DNA of 64,000 nt from Diplolepis rosae (taxonomy: Eukaryota; Arthropoda; Insecta; Hymenoptera; Diplolepididae): contig JAPYXD010000704.1 of the NCBI GenBank assembly GCA_030998225.1, positions 5,208,001 to 5,272,000 of the forward strand, in the 5' to 3' direction. The notes below the pieces were generated by a model, which was not told the origin of the DNA, made no database searches, and worked only from the letters and a program-made list of their open reading frames with translations. This document shows, one piece after another, positions 63,677-64,000 of the stretch. The position numbers were made by a program, and so were the translations under genes. Position 1 is the stretch's first letter. Each line of letters opens with the position of its first letter.

Positions 63677-64000
63677 TACCGGGAATTGGTCAATAAAACA
63701 CAAACTATTTATTATTCATCCAAATTTATTTTATCACCTTCAAAGTAGGTCCCTCCCGAAATAATACACTTATGCCAACGAATAATCCAATCATTAAAAC
63801 ATTTTTTAAACGCATTTTCCGGAATCGACTTCAGTTCTCGCCGCGAATTCTCTTTTATGTCTTCTATCGACTGAAAACGGGTGCTTCGAAGTGGTAATTT
63901 GAGTTTTGGAAGGAGAAATAAGTCGGCCAGAGCTATATCAGGTGAATACGGTGGTTGTTCGATGATATTCGTTGTGACGCATTAAATGTCCAAACAATCG
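63677..64000 (-). pseudogene. mariner transposase, carboxyl end, running off the window
   Basis: On the minus strand: NIIEQPPYSPDIALADLFLL (third catalytic Asp region, where the family has YSPDLAPxD), PKLKLPLRSTRFQSIEDIKE, NSRRELKSIPENAFKKCFND, WIIRWHKCIISGGTYFEGDK and a stop at 63712-63714. This is the same family as the relic at 50840-51331. ACCGGGAATTGGTCAATAAA at 63678 resembles that element's terminal repeat (ACCCGGACTGGTTGAAAAA). A stop codon lies at about 63981 upstream in the frame, so the copy looks decayed. The rest lies beyond the window. Confidence 0.85.

Overview
This window is AT-rich eukaryotic DNA, almost certainly from an arthropod and probably an insect. It holds no complete, confidently identified host gene. 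Nearly all recognisable content is mobile DNA: relics of three mariner families, two related Tc1/mariner-type elements, an RTE-like LINE, an R1-like LINE, an old gypsy relic, many palindromic or TIR-bounded non-autonomous elements, and one young, very large Ty3/gypsy LTR retrotransposon. No database was searched; names rest on motifs read by eye.

Layout. 0-25.8 kb: copies of one interspersed repeat (here the CTCATC family), mariner fragments (about 1.0, 18.4, 24.4 and 25.5 kb), foldback and MITE-like elements, a tRNA-like sequence held between inverted repeats (12.3 kb), and a few exon-like fragments, the best being a SAM-like first exon at 1950-2019 inside a 1-kb TIR-bounded insertion. 25.88-39.32 kb: a 13.4-kb LTR retrotransposon with two 2.2-kb LTRs that look about 99% identical, nested in a LINE fragment with an ATACC target duplication. 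39.3-50.5 kb: LINE tail, a 1.4-kb TIR element carrying a tRNA-like SINE head, and long stretches without genes. 50.5-56.5 kb: a piggyBac-type MITE, a deleted mariner, a nearly intact Tc1/mariner-type element (one nonsense codon), a 650-bp foldback, a second TTAA-flanked MITE and more CTCATC repeats. 56.5-64 kb: mostly unique AT-rich DNA, then gypsy, R1-LINE and mariner remnants.

The LTR retrotransposon is the centre of interest. It encodes Gag, then Pol (protease, RT, RNase H, integrase) through a textbook -1 frameshift site (GGGAAAC, 7-nt spacer, 7-bp stem). Pol carries one extra A in a homopolymer. Where an envelope gene could lie there are instead two GC-richer accessory genes. The first (35052-35513) encodes a 153-aa basic protein starting with a degenerate C2H2-like finger. 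The second (35791-36483) encodes a 230-aa protein with the layout of an extended Tudor domain, the fold that reads dimethylarginine on Piwi proteins. Good splice acceptors precede both. A transposon carrying its own Tudor protein suggests capture of a host piRNA-pathway gene, possibly to interfere with silencing or to reach germ granules; that function is inference.
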